Part shown: in pieces, positions 41,026 through 49,672 of the stretch
How the letters are laid out: the number at the start of each line of letters is the position of its first letter
Position numbering within the stretch: position 1 is the stretch's first letter
NCBI GenBank assembly: GCA_021776795.1
Contig: JAJFFC010000012.1
Coordinates: forward strand, 1 to 64,000
Length of the DNA: 64,000 nt
Direction: 5' to 3'
Source: Planctomycetota bacterium
GTDB taxonomy: Bacteria; Planctomycetota; UBA1135
Position numbers and translations under genes: made by a program
The notes under the pieces: generated by a model
What the model was told of the DNA's origin: nothing
Databases searched by the model: none
The model's input: only the letters and a program-made list of their open reading frames with translations

Positions 41026-42971
41026 GAGCTTCCTCCAGCGCGGATCGCTTCTTCAAGGGTGGTAACGCCGCGGTTCACGCGGTCGATGCCGTCTTCCAGC
41101 AAACTACCCATCCCTTCTTCCAGGGCAAGGCGGCGGAGGTCGGCGGTTGCAGGATTACTGGCAATCAGGTCCTGCAAGTTTTGGGTGACGGTCATCACTT
41201 CAAAGATGCCGCGGCGTCCGTCATAACCCGTTTGGCGGCAGCTAGGGCAACCAGCAGCAGAAAAACTTTGACCATCTTGCAGGCCAAAGGAGCGGTATTT
41301 GTCATGCGTAGCCTGCGGCAGCTCCACTGGCTTCTTGCATTGCTCGCAAAGTTTGCGCACGAGGCGCTGGGCGACAACGGCGCGCAGTGTGGCCGAGACC
41401 AAGAAAGGCTCCACTCCCATTTGAATCAGACGCGATGCCGCACCTGGGGCATCGTTGGTGTGGAGAGTCGCCAACACGAGGTGACCCGTGAGGCTTGCCT
41501 CTACGGCAATCTCAGCGGTTTCCATGTCTCGAATCTCACCAATCATGATTACATCAGGGTCCTGTCGCAGCAGGGCACGCAGGCACAGATCAAAGCTCAG
41601 TCCGGCTTTTTGGTTGATCTGGGTCTGGTTAACCCCCTTGACGGCACGTTCCACTGGGTTCTCAACCGTGGATACGTTGGTTTCTGGATTTACGATCTCA
41701 TCCAGGACGCTGTAAAGCGTGGTGGTTTTTCCCGAACCGGTTGGGCCAGTCACCAATACCATGCCGTGAGGCATGTGAATGGCCTCATCCAGTTGGCTCA
41801 TGTCGCGGTCTTGGAGGCCAAGCAAATCAAGCGCAAGGGCTTTGGTGGTGCGGTCGAGAATACGCATAACCACCTTCTCGCCGTTTACGGTCGGCAAGGT
41901 GTTGACGCGCAAGTCCACATCGCGGGTGCGGTCTTGATAGTGAATGCGACCGTCTTGCGGCAAGCGTTTTTCCGAGATATCACAGCCAGCCGCAACTTTG
42001 ATACGAGCGCAAAGGCTATGGCCTATGTCTTTTGCCAGGCGAGTCACTTCATGCAAGCGGCCGTCGACGCGATAGCGCAGGAGCACGTGATCCGGGAAAG
42101 GCTCAATGTGAATATCGGAAGCGCCTTCAATGATGGCATTGATGACGATTTCATTGAAGCGTTCCTCTGCACCAACAGATTCTTCATGAAGTCCACTTTC
42201 GGCGCCACCACCACTAGCGGCAACGGCGCGTTGAATTTGGTCTAGGCCGGCATTGATTGCCACGGGAGTGGCTACCGTCGTGATGACGGAAAGACCGGTG
42301 TACTTGCGCACGACGTCGGCGGCGTAAACATCGGCCGGGTCTTTGAGCGAAACCGCAATGGTGTCACCCAAGCGCAAGTAGGGCAGGATGCCGTGTACGC
42401 GCAGTTCCGCAAAAGGAACTTCACATTCGAGGCTGACATCCAAGACGCCTTCGGATAAAGGGTCTACATAAGGCAGACCATGCTGCATAGCCAAGGCGCG
42501 TGCGAGCTGATCTTCTGTGATCAACCCTTCTTCGACCAACACTTGTCCGAGATAGGTATCCGGGCGTTCTTCCGCCTGCTGCACCGCCTTCTGTAGACAT
42601 TCCTCAGTGATATAGCCCAATTCCATCAGAACCTCGCCGAGGCGCATGCCTAGCTCAGCTTCGAGGATGACGTCTTCGACATCCGCCGGAAACATCAGCA
42701 AGTCATAGAGATTGAAGGCGCGGCGCGCCGCCATCAGTGGGGCGGTGGGCGCCGTAATCGTGATTGCCTCGCCAATGCTGCGGGCGCGCCGCAGTCCATC
42801 CAACAGTAGAGCCAGACCAGAACTATCCAATGTGGTGACATCGCTGCCGTCAATTTCACGAACGCCTTGTTCGTTGGCGGCGAGCCACAACTCTCCTAAG
42901 TCATCACTGCGCGTCCGGTTGAGGACAGCAGGAAGGCGAAGGAGGTCGACGGGTTGCTTAGATGGGTGCAA
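41022..42971 (-). CDS. gspE: STAS-domain-fused GspE/PilB secretion ATPase
   Basis: The protein has 649 residues. Residues about 20-105 resemble a STAS domain (IDGSDVTTLDSSGLALLLDGLRRAR, then GEAITITAPTAP), with the DSSG serine that is phosphorylated in anti-anti-sigma factors. Residues about 108-180 look like a MshEN-type domain (RLGEVLMELGYITEECLQKA), which binds c-di-GMP in some relatives. Residues about 270-630 are the ATPase: Walker A GPTGSGKTT (about 410), the GEIRDMETAE box, LATLHTNDA, and a four-cysteine zinc site CEQC/CPSC. It powers pseudopilus assembly. The STAS fusion is unusual and suggests control by phosphorylation. Confidence 0.92.
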   Translation of the reverse strand: MHPSKQPVDLLRLPAVLNRTRSDDLGELWLAANEQGVREIDGSDVTTLDSSGLALLLDGLRRARSIGEAITITAPTAPLMAARRAFNLYDLLMFPADVEDVILEAELGMRLGEVLMELGYITEECLQKAVQQAEERPDTYLGQVLVEEGLITEDQLARALAMQHGLPYVDPLSEGVLDVSLECEVPFAELRVHGILPYLRLGDTIAVSLKDPADVYAADVVRKYTGLSVITTVATPVAINAGLDQIQRAVAASGGGAESGLHEESVGAEERFNEIVINAIIEGASDIHIEPFPDHVLLRYRVDGRLHEVTRLAKDIGHSLCARIKVAAGCDISEKRLPQDGRIHYQDRTRDVDLRVNTLPTVNGEKVVMRILDRTTKALALDLLGLQDRDMSQLDEAIHMPHGMVLVTGPTGSGKTTTLYSVLDEIVNPETNVSTVENPVERAVKGVNQTQINQKAGLSFDLCLRALLRQDPDVIMIGEIRDMETAEIAVEASLTGHLVLATLHTNDAPGAASRLIQMGVEPFLVSATLRAVVAQRLVRKLCEQCKKPVELPQATHDKYRSFGLQDGQSFSAAGCPSCRQTGYDGRRGIFEVMTVTQNLQDLIASNPATADLRRLALEEGMGSLLEDGIDRVNRGVTTLEEAIRAGGSS

Positions 42972-42993
42972 GCGTTCGTCTTGTTAGAGGGGT

Positions 42994-44100
42994 TTAGGCG
43001 TCTTCGGTTTCGTCGCCTTGTTCCTTGGCTGCGGCAATCTGTTCGTCGACGTAGCTGCGGAGAAGCGCGGCGGAGCGAAGCTCAGGGCGCTCTTCCAGGG
43101 CCAGTTCCAGCGCAGTGTGCGCCAGGCCCCATTTCTCCTGTTGGATGTCGAGCTTGGCTTGGAGCAAGTGCCCACGCCAACCACGGACTCCGATCGGTAC
43201 CTTTGCCATTTCATGGTTAGCCAGGTCGTAGCGATTCTCTTCCCACAAGCTGCGGGCGTAGCCGAGGCGCAGGTCGGAGTCGAGCGGACGGGCGTCGACT
43301 AGGTAGCGATATAGGTTGATGGCCGCGGCGTAGTCTCCTCGGCGCTCTGCCTCCTGGACGGCAACCATCATGGCGTCGCCACCTTGGCGTTGACCCAAAG
43401 CGTGCGAAACTGATTCGGGAGTAGGCGTGTTCGGGTCGATTTCCAGAGCACGCTTGTAGCCTTCGACAGCACCTTCGAGATCACCTTCAGCGAGCATAAG
43501 ATCGGCAGAGGTCGCCCAACTTGAAGCATGGTTTGGATCTTCGAGAAGGAGTTGGCGAACGAAATCTTTGGCTTCCTTGGTTTTTCCCAGAGCGGAATAG
43601 TGAGTCAGAATTGCGCGCGCAAAGCGGGGGTCATGCTCAATCGCATTCCAAGTCGCTTCCAAGGTGGCAGTGGCCTTTTCGGGTTGGTTGTTCTCCGCTA
43701 ACGCAGCGGCATACACCATGCTGATCTCAGGATCTTCCGGCTTTGCAGTGGCAGCACGCTCAGCGTACACCAATGCGGTCGAAGCATCGCCTTCGGCAAG
43801 GTAGAGGCGGGCCAAGGCGGCATGGCTGGCGGTGTCATTGACATCCATTTCGCAGGCTTCTGTCAGATACTGACGCGCTTCCTTGACTAAGTTTTTGTCC
43901 AAAGCTCGGAACGCAAAAGTGCGAAGGATCGAGCCACGGGCGGCGCGCCATTCTTCTGGGTCGACTGGCTCAGGAGCTTCTTGCTTGACCGATCCAGATT
44001 GGCGAACTTCGTTGACGGGATAGCCAGAGTTCTGTTCCGGGGCGCTTGAGCAACTCGCGGCAATCAAGAGCGCGAGGGAGAGTGGGGTTTGGATTCTCAT
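42994..44100 (-). CDS. TPR lipoprotein of the secretion operon
   Basis: The protein has 368 residues with lipoprotein signal LSLALLIAASC. Several tetratricopeptide repeats follow (ASHAALARLYLAEGDASTALVYAERA, ILTHYSALGKTKEAKDFVRQLL, ADLMLAEGDLEGAVEGYKRALEIDPNT). In T2SS and type IV pilus systems such lipoproteins (PilF/PilW-like pilotins) help the secretin assemble in the outer membrane. It starts 4 bases inside the secretin gene end, supporting that role. Confidence 0.85.
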   Translation of the reverse strand: MRIQTPLSLALLIAASCSSAPEQNSGYPVNEVRQSGSVKQEAPEPVDPEEWRAARGSILRTFAFRALDKNLVKEARQYLTEACEMDVNDTASHAALARLYLAEGDASTALVYAERAATAKPEDPEISMVYAAALAENNQPEKATATLEATWNAIEHDPRFARAILTHYSALGKTKEAKDFVRQLLLEDPNHASSWATSADLMLAEGDLEGAVEGYKRALEIDPNTPTPESVSHALGQRQGGDAMMVAVQEAERRGDYAAAINLYRYLVDARPLDSDLRLGYARSLWEENRYDLANHEMAKVPIGVRGWRGHLLQAKLDIQQEKWGLAHTALELALEERPELRSAALLRSYVDEQIAAAKEQGDETEDA

Positions 44101-45836
44101 TGTTGTGCCTCTTCGTTACGGAGTTCTTCAAGCAGCTCGACGGCGTCGTTGAGTTCCGAAGTTTCTTGGAAGCTGGCGTCGATTTCACGACGGCAGTGAT
44201 CTGCAAGGGCGGCAAGATCAGGGTCAGCAGGCATCGCCGACAAGCCCCATTCGGCTTTGGCGAGTGCAGTTTGGGGGTCGCCACTGGCAAGGGCAGTTGC
44301 GGCTTCGGCATACATGCGACGGGCGTAGCCAGGTCGCAGGTATCCATTGTGGGAGGCGGCCAAGTTTGCCATGGAGGCACCTAGGCGACCCTTTTGCTCC
44401 GCACTGCGACGCGCAATGCTGGCATCGTCGACGACATGGGGAGTGAGCATGACGATGATCTCATTCTTCGTCTCCACTTCATTTTGCGACTTAAACAAGT
44501 TGCCAATGAATGGGATGTCGCCAAGGAAAGGAACTTGCTCTTCCTGGGTGACCATGCTGGATTCCATCAGACCACCAATGACCACGGTGTTGCCTTCTTT
44601 GACCAGAATGTTGGTCTTGACCTCGGTCGTGGTCTCTTCAGGTAATCCCAGAGCATTGATGAAGCCATCAGATTTCTTGGGATAGACTTCCAGACGAACA
44701 TAGCCGTCGTCGGTCACAAAGGGACGGAACACCAAGGAGGTACCAACCTCGAGGAATTCCACAGATTGCAATGTGCCGGTCTGGGTAACGGTCGTGGTGA
44801 TGTAGGGCAGCTTGCGGCCAACCAGAAGTTGCGCAGCGTGGCGGTTGACCGTCAAGATTTGCGGGTTGGAGAGCACGGTGGCGTTAGTCACGTTCTCTAA
44901 GGCCGAAACAAACACCCCAACCTGGTTGCGCAAAATACCGAAGTGCAGCCCATTTGAGGCGCCATCGGTAAAGCCGCGCTGCGAGATTCCTCCGAGCCAT
45001 CCGCCAATGCCGCCGGAGGTGTCAAGAGAGTCTGGCGAAATGCCATCGGTGATGTTGCTCGAGCCGCCTAAGGCTTGGAAGTCAATACCGCCATAAGCGG
45101 AGAAGTCCACACCAAGTTGGAAGTCGTTGGACAGACTCACCGACATGATTGTGGCTTCGACCAAGACCTGCGTTGGCGGTCGGTCAATCTCACCTAGTAA
45201 CTCAATTACTTTGGCCACGGTCTGCTCGCTTGCGTAGAGCACCATCATCTCGCGCGAAGCCTCTTCGTTGCCGCCGAGGTCCTGCATGTTGTCGATGCCT
45301 TTCTGCGAACCGAAGCCAGTGACCAGTTTTTCAGGGCCGTTGAGCAGGGGTTGCAGCATCGCGGAGGCCTGACCAGCCTGGATGTGATTCAAATAAATTA
45401 CAGTGGGCAAGAATTTGGAAGCCGCAGCGTTGGGTGATGCCGCCGGACGGGGCTTAACCAAGATGAACTTGCCATCGGTTTCGAATGAGAAACCGTTTGC
45501 GCTGAGAAGTTGCTGCAGAGCATCTTTCACTGGTGCATTGAAGAAGTTCATGGTGACGACGCCGACGACATCGGGGCCGTACACTAGGTTCAGCTCGTAG
45601 TTTGTGCTGAAAAGCTCGAGAATCTCGCCAAGGTCCTCGTCTTGGAAATTGACGGTAATCGCTGCTTCAGGATCGAGATGTCGGAAAGCTTCCGACGTAT
45701 CTTGGGCCGCTGGCTCTTGAACCGGTTCTTGCGGAACCGTTGGGTCTGTTGGTGTGGATTCCTCCTGCGCAAGAAGCGGGGAGGTCAGCGTCACCAGTAA
45801 AGCGGTGGACGCAAGAAGGCTGTTTTGGATGATCAT
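44097..45836 (-). CDS. gspD: Secretin (GspD/PilQ)
   Basis: The protein has 579 residues with signal peptide SLLASTALLVTLTSPLLA. An N-terminal STN/N0-like segment (ITVNFQDEDLGEILELFSTNYELNLVY) is followed by N1-type repeats (TVIYLNHIQAGQASAML, REMMVLYASEQTVAKVIELLGEIDRPP). The secretin core includes PQILTVNRHAAQLLVGRKLPYI, VVIGGLMESS and VPFLGDIPFIGNLFKS. It forms the outer-membrane channel. A C-terminal extension of about 90 helical residues follows the core. Confidence 0.93.
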   Translation of the reverse strand: MIIQNSLLASTALLVTLTSPLLAQEESTPTDPTVPQEPVQEPAAQDTSEAFRHLDPEAAITVNFQDEDLGEILELFSTNYELNLVYGPDVVGVVTMNFFNAPVKDALQQLLSANGFSFETDGKFILVKPRPAASPNAAASKFLPTVIYLNHIQAGQASAMLQPLLNGPEKLVTGFGSQKGIDNMQDLGGNEEASREMMVLYASEQTVAKVIELLGEIDRPPTQVLVEATIMSVSLSNDFQLGVDFSAYGGIDFQALGGSSNITDGISPDSLDTSGGIGGWLGGISQRGFTDGASNGLHFGILRNQVGVFVSALENVTNATVLSNPQILTVNRHAAQLLVGRKLPYITTTVTQTGTLQSVEFLEVGTSLVFRPFVTDDGYVRLEVYPKKSDGFINALGLPEETTTEVKTNILVKEGNTVVIGGLMESSMVTQEEQVPFLGDIPFIGNLFKSQNEVETKNEIIVMLTPHVVDDASIARRSAEQKGRLGASMANLAASHNGYLRPGYARRMYAEAATALASGDPQTALAKAEWGLSAMPADPDLAALADHCRREIDASFQETSELNDAVELLEELRNEEAQQ

Positions 45837-45838
45837 GT

Positions 45839-46534
45839 TCAGGCTCCGTCGTTACCCCGAGATTTAAATCCTGGGGTGGCAATCCTGAGGGTGTATTTGG
45901 TCTCGCCGTCACGCAGCTCGACCGACCTTGGCAGGATGGCACTGATTTCATATCGGATGGTCTGGCCTGCAACCTGAATCTCCAGGGTGTCTCCTTCCAT
46001 CCAGCGCTTGCCGTCAATCACGGCGTAGCGGTTTTTCCCCATGATGGCCGTGGTGGTCAGCTCCAAATTCAGGTCATCAAAGGCGATGTCCGGCTGCTCA
46101 GGCTCTTCTGGGGTGGTTTCCACTAGGGGAGACGGGTTTATCGGCGGGAAGCTCGGCTCTTCGATGACAGGCTCGACGATTTTTCCTTTTTCCGCAGTCA
46201 CATCCTCAAAAGGCACGATTTCCTCAATCGGTCCGGTGTGAATCTGGCGGTCCAGGGCTTTGGGCCATACCTGCATGCGCGCCATGGCCTGTTCAAAAGA
46301 ACCAATGCTGCTGGTGTGTGCGGAGGCTACAGGACCTCGCGGGGCAGTCGGTGCGCCAGCGCTAGCGCCGGCAGCGACGCCAGCTGGCGGAGCAGTTGGC
46401 GTTGGCGTTGGACTTTCACTACCACCGAATAAAGTGCGTGACCAGGTAATCCCGGTGATGCCTACCATCACGGCAAGAATGGTCAGTTGCTTCTTCTTAC
46501 GGCGGGCCGCAAGACTGGAACCTTGGGTACTCAT
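45839..46534 (-). CDS. PilP/GspC-like inner-membrane connector protein
   Basis: The protein has 231 residues. A basic N-terminus (ARRKKKQ) and one membrane helix (LTILAVMVGITGITW) are followed by a Pro/Ala-rich linker and a C-terminal small beta domain (TTTAIMGKNRYAVIDGKRWMEGDTLEIQVAGQTIRYEISAI) resembling the HR/PilP domain that contacts the secretin. It sits between the PilO-like and secretin genes, exactly where pilP would be. Family assignment rests on architecture and position. Confidence 0.7.
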   Translation of the reverse strand: MSTQGSSLAARRKKKQLTILAVMVGITGITWSRTLFGGSESPTPTPTAPPAGVAAGASAGAPTAPRGPVASAHTSSIGSFEQAMARMQVWPKALDRQIHTGPIEEIVPFEDVTAEKGKIVEPVIEEPSFPPINPSPLVETTPEEPEQPDIAFDDLNLELTTTAIMGKNRYAVIDGKRWMEGDTLEIQVAGQTIRYEISAILPRSVELRDGETKYTLRIATPGFKSRGNDGA

Positions 46535-47103
46535 GAACTTGCTCCTTGCTTTTCGAGGTCAGACGCACCTTCCGGCATTGGTGGAATCAGCAGCACGCCG
46601 AGAACGCGCACCGCTCCGGTGGTGGAGGTGTTGTAGCTTCCGGTGGGCATGACTAGCGATAGCTTTTCCCAACGCACGAAGTGTTGACCTTGTTCGAGTT
46701 GGTCAATCAACATCACCAGAGCGGAGTAGCTGCCTTCGCCATTGACTTGGAAGCGAATCGCGACATCGCCGTCCAGAATCGGCATTGGCTTGATGCGCAG
46801 ATCGCAATCCAGCTCCATCGCGATGTTGTGAATCCTTTTCTGCACCAAGTGCGGATTGAGGTCACTCGCCAAGTTGCCGAGGGCTTCGTTCGCCGTCGGC
46901 TGGAAGTTGCGCCATTCAGCCGCCAAGTTATCGCGCTGTTCCGGCAGTAGAGAGTTACGCTGTTGCACCGTCCGCGCATTGGCTTGACGTTTCACGTATT
47001 CCGCGCGTTTGGACACCGTTGGTCCAGCTTGGATGGCCCAAAGGACGCTCGGAATGACTAGGAAGCCTGCGAAAAAGGCGATTTTGTAGCGGGAGAGCTT
47101 CAT
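46531..47103 (-). CDS. pilO: PilO-like protein
   Basis: The protein has 190 residues. One N-terminal membrane helix (IAFFAGFLVIPSVLWAI), a coiled-coil region (ANARTVQQRNSLLPEQRDNLAAEW) and a C-terminal ferredoxin-like fold (GEGSYSALVMLIDQLEQGQHFVRWEKLSLVM) match PilO. It pairs with PilN to bridge PilM and the secretin. It overlaps both neighbours by 4 bases. Confidence 0.78.
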   Translation of the reverse strand: MKLSRYKIAFFAGFLVIPSVLWAIQAGPTVSKRAEYVKRQANARTVQQRNSLLPEQRDNLAAEWRNFQPTANEALGNLASDLNPHLVQKRIHNIAMELDCDLRIKPMPILDGDVAIRFQVNGEGSYSALVMLIDQLEQGQHFVRWEKLSLVMPTGSYNTSTTGAVRVLGVLLIPPMPEGASDLEKQGASS

Positions 47104-47726
47104 GGCTTGTTGACCTCGCTGTGCATCTTGGGCTTGTCAAAGCCAGGGAGTAGCAGTGGAGTGCGGAGGCGAATTGTGGCGCGCACGGTGTCGCGCATGT
47201 CTTGCACTAGTTCCGTGTTGTCGTCGATGTAGGCTTCGCGGAAGCCGGTGTATTCCTGCAAACGACGCGGCAACTCAATCAGGTTGCGGTCTCCGCGCAC
47301 GAGAGCGGTGATGTCTAAATGCACCTCGGCAGATTCGATCTTGTTCAGACCTTTGCGACGGGTGTCGTGCTTCCATTCGATCTTTTCGATCTGCACGAAT
47401 TCGCCGACGGCACCAGCAATCTCCGCGAGGTCGCCACCGAGTGCAGGCATGCGCAGGTGGTCGGCGAGCGGGTCCAGACGATTCACGTAGTCGTTCATCT
47501 CTTGGTACAGCTTGCTCAGCTCTTGACCCGCCAAGGTCTCTTCAGCGTTGGGCGCTTCTGCTTGTTCCGCCAGGTTGAGCTGATGTCCAGCTTCTAGCTT
47601 CATGGTCAAGGTGGCAACGCCACAAACGACGAGGAAAGCGCCCAGAATCGCCAGGCGACGCGGGGTGCGTCGGCGTTCTAGGTGGGTCTCAAATTGAGAA
47701 GGAGGAAGAAAGTCGACAGTTTTCAT
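47100..47726 (-). CDS. pilN: PilN-like protein
   Basis: The protein has 208 residues from ATG 47726 (MKTVDFLPPSQFETHLERRR), which overlaps the PilM stop by 4 bases. NFLP-type N-terminus (VDFLPPSQFE) is the usual PilM-binding peptide of PilN. One membrane helix (LAILGAFLVVCGVATLTM) is followed by a coiled coil and a small alpha/beta domain. It is a partner of PilM and PilO in the inner-membrane platform. Confidence 0.8.
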   Translation of the reverse strand: MKTVDFLPPSQFETHLERRRTPRRLAILGAFLVVCGVATLTMKLEAGHQLNLAEQAEAPNAEETLAGQELSKLYQEMNDYVNRLDPLADHLRMPALGGDLAEIAGAVGEFVQIEKIEWKHDTRRKGLNKIESAEVHLDITALVRGDRNLIELPRRLQEYTGFREAYIDDNTELVQDMRDTVRATIRLRTPLLLPGFDKPKMHSEVNKP

Positions 47727-48832
47727 GACACGCTCCGCATGGCAAGACCAAGAGGAATGCACCATTGGTGCTGATCGGCGAGGACTTCTTCCGGCGCCGA
47801 GATTCCCAGCTCAGTGAAGGGCTGGGCAAGGGAGGCCGGCAAGGCCAGGGCGTTCTCCAAGGCAGTTCCGACTTCCGGAAGCGCAGCGCCGAATCCGGCA
47901 AGCTTGAGATCCTGAAGGCGAGCGCCGCGGTGACGGTTCGCGAAGTGGCGTAGACAGGCGCGGACTTCTTGGGCTAGGGCTTCCGCCTCTAGGCGCAAGG
48001 CATGGAGTACTTCCGTGCCATGGCCAATGGCCTTCTGTTGCACCGAAGCCACTGCGGCAGCATCGACGACGATGCCGCCGTCCATTTCTTCTTCCTCATC
48101 GCCCTGCAAGCCGGTCAGCATGCGGCTGACGGCATCCGGGTCGGCGTCATCGAAACGGCTGAGTGCTTTTTCCAAAGTGGCCATGAGGCGCTCACCAGTG
48201 AGCTGCATGGTCTTCAGGAATCGCACCTCGCCCGCATGCATAATGCCAAACAGGCTGTGGCGCATACCGAGATGGAGGAAACCCCAGGGGTCTTCTTGCT
48301 CGGTACTCAAAGATTGCATCGTCCGCGCCAGCGGGAAGGCCGCGGCCTCAAAGCTGACCGGGCGCAAGTGCATGGTCTCTAAGGCGGTGTTGCAGCGGCG
48401 CAACTCCGATTGCCCCACGGCAATCAGCAGGAGTTCTTCGCGAGCATTGGCAAGCGCAACGTCGTCCTCGAGGTTTTCATTCAAGCTGAGGTAGCGATAC
48501 GCCACGCCTTCCGCATCGCTGATGGAACGCGAGGCGGTTTCCTTCAGCGTTTGTTGCATCCGCGTCCGATTTTGCGGATCCACAGGGACCAAAGAAACAC
48601 TCAGCTCCTCTCCCGAGGTGCTGAGTAAACAATCCTTGCCACGCGTTTGGCGCGACTGAACAAAGGGTGCGAGCTTTTCGGCAGCACTTGTGTGGCGAGT
48701 GCGGCCACTGCCAGGTACAACCTCGGCAGCGCTAACAGACCAACCTGTCGGTCCCTGCTTGAGCTGCAGGAGTCTTGTGTCCAGCGATCCAAAGTGGATG
48801 GCGAGGGGAGAATGGCGAGTGATGAGCTTCAC
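47723..48832 (-). CDS. pilM: PilM-like actin-fold protein
   Basis: The protein has about 369 residues from a GTG at 48832; a TTG at 48877 is an open alternative and there is no clear ATG. It begins LAIHFGSLDTRLLQLKQG, a PilM/ASKHA-type first strand, with later LLLIAVGQSELRRC, WGFLHLGMRHSLFGIMHAG and LQDLKLAGFGAALPEVGTAL. PilM is the cytoplasmic actin-like ring that binds the PilN tail. The gene opens the PilMNOP-secretin block and lies 240 bp downstream of the pseudopilin gene. Confidence 0.75.
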   Translation of the reverse strand: MKLITRHSPLAIHFGSLDTRLLQLKQGPTGWSVSAAEVVPGSGRTRHTSAAEKLAPFVQSRQTRGKDCLLSTSGEELSVSLVPVDPQNRTRMQQTLKETASRSISDAEGVAYRYLSLNENLEDDVALANAREELLLIAVGQSELRRCNTALETMHLRPVSFEAAAFPLARTMQSLSTEQEDPWGFLHLGMRHSLFGIMHAGEVRFLKTMQLTGERLMATLEKALSRFDDADPDAVSRMLTGLQGDEEEEMDGGIVVDAAAVASVQQKAIGHGTEVLHALRLEAEALAQEVRACLRHFANRHRGARLQDLKLAGFGAALPEVGTALENALALPASLAQPFTELGISAPEEVLADQHQWCIPLGLAMRSVS

Positions 48833-49073
48833 GACTAAATCCGGTGGGCACACCGGCTCACACTCATCGGCCCGCAACTAGGGGCGGCTTAAGTCCTAAG
48901 TCCCGTAAAGGATGTCGGATTTGGCCATGGGCAGGAGGGCTGCCCTCAAATCTCCCCCAAATCATGCCTAAAAGTCGATTCAGAGCTTCCTTAGCAGAAA
49001 ACAACGCACAAAAGCAGGAACAATGCCGCTGCAAATAGAGCTTCGGGAGGGCGCTTATGGAATGGGTTCTGGC

Positions 49074-49589
49074 TCATAGGTCGTAGGCAGCGCCGCCGTC
49101 GTAGGTGGATTCGGTGGAGTTGGCGCGCATCACACCGGTGTCGGCAAAGTAGATCCAACCGGTGCTGTCATCCGGTCCAATAATGGAACCGCCAGGAGCC
49201 ACCATCATCACGCTGGAGAGCTCGTTGTAGGGATTGATCGGCAGCGCATCATTCAGGTAAGGACCAAAGGCATAGCCGGAGGTGCCGATGGCGGCAGTAT
49301 TGCCGTCGAGGTCCGAAGCCATGCGCAGTTGGTTCTCGAAGGTGGCTGCGCTCCAGGATCCCGAGCCGACGTCATAACCTGGGTAACTTTCGTCATGTTG
49401 GAAAGCGTAGAAATCAATGGCGGTACGCATGCGTCCAAGCATTTGCCGGGCGGTGCTGTCGCGCGCTTCTTCGAGGGTTCCGGAGAATGCGGGGATGGCC
49501 ATGCCTGCAAGCACCATCAAGATGGATGCTGCAATCATGATTTCAATCAGGGTAAATCCCTGTCTAGTAGGTCGGTCGAGGATTTTCAT
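49074..49589 (-). CDS. gspG: Major pseudopilin/prepilin (GspG-like)
   Basis: The protein has 171 residues. Prepilin site RQG-FTLIEIMIAASILMVLAGMAIP, then the GspG-type helix STARQMLGRMRTAIDFYAFQHDESYPGYD. A beta-rich tail ends in GWIYFADTGVMRANST, typical of GspG/type IV pilin-like proteins. It is the likely major subunit. It is transcribed first and is separated from pilM by about 240 bp holding a small hairpin (GGGCAG...CTGCCC, 48929-48945), fitting higher expression of the fibre subunit. Confidence 0.9.
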   Translation of the reverse strand: MKILDRPTRQGFTLIEIMIAASILMVLAGMAIPAFSGTLEEARDSTARQMLGRMRTAIDFYAFQHDESYPGYDVGSGSWSAATFENQLRMASDLDGNTAAIGTSGYAFGPYLNDALPINPYNELSSVMMVAPGGSIIGPDDSTGWIYFADTGVMRANSTESTYDGGAAYDL

Positions 49590-49672
49590 GGCATTGACGA
49601 TGGGTTTTCAGGTCATTGACGGCTGAAATCCCATCCCCTTAAGGGGCAATGTCAGAAAACCTCGAGAAACTC

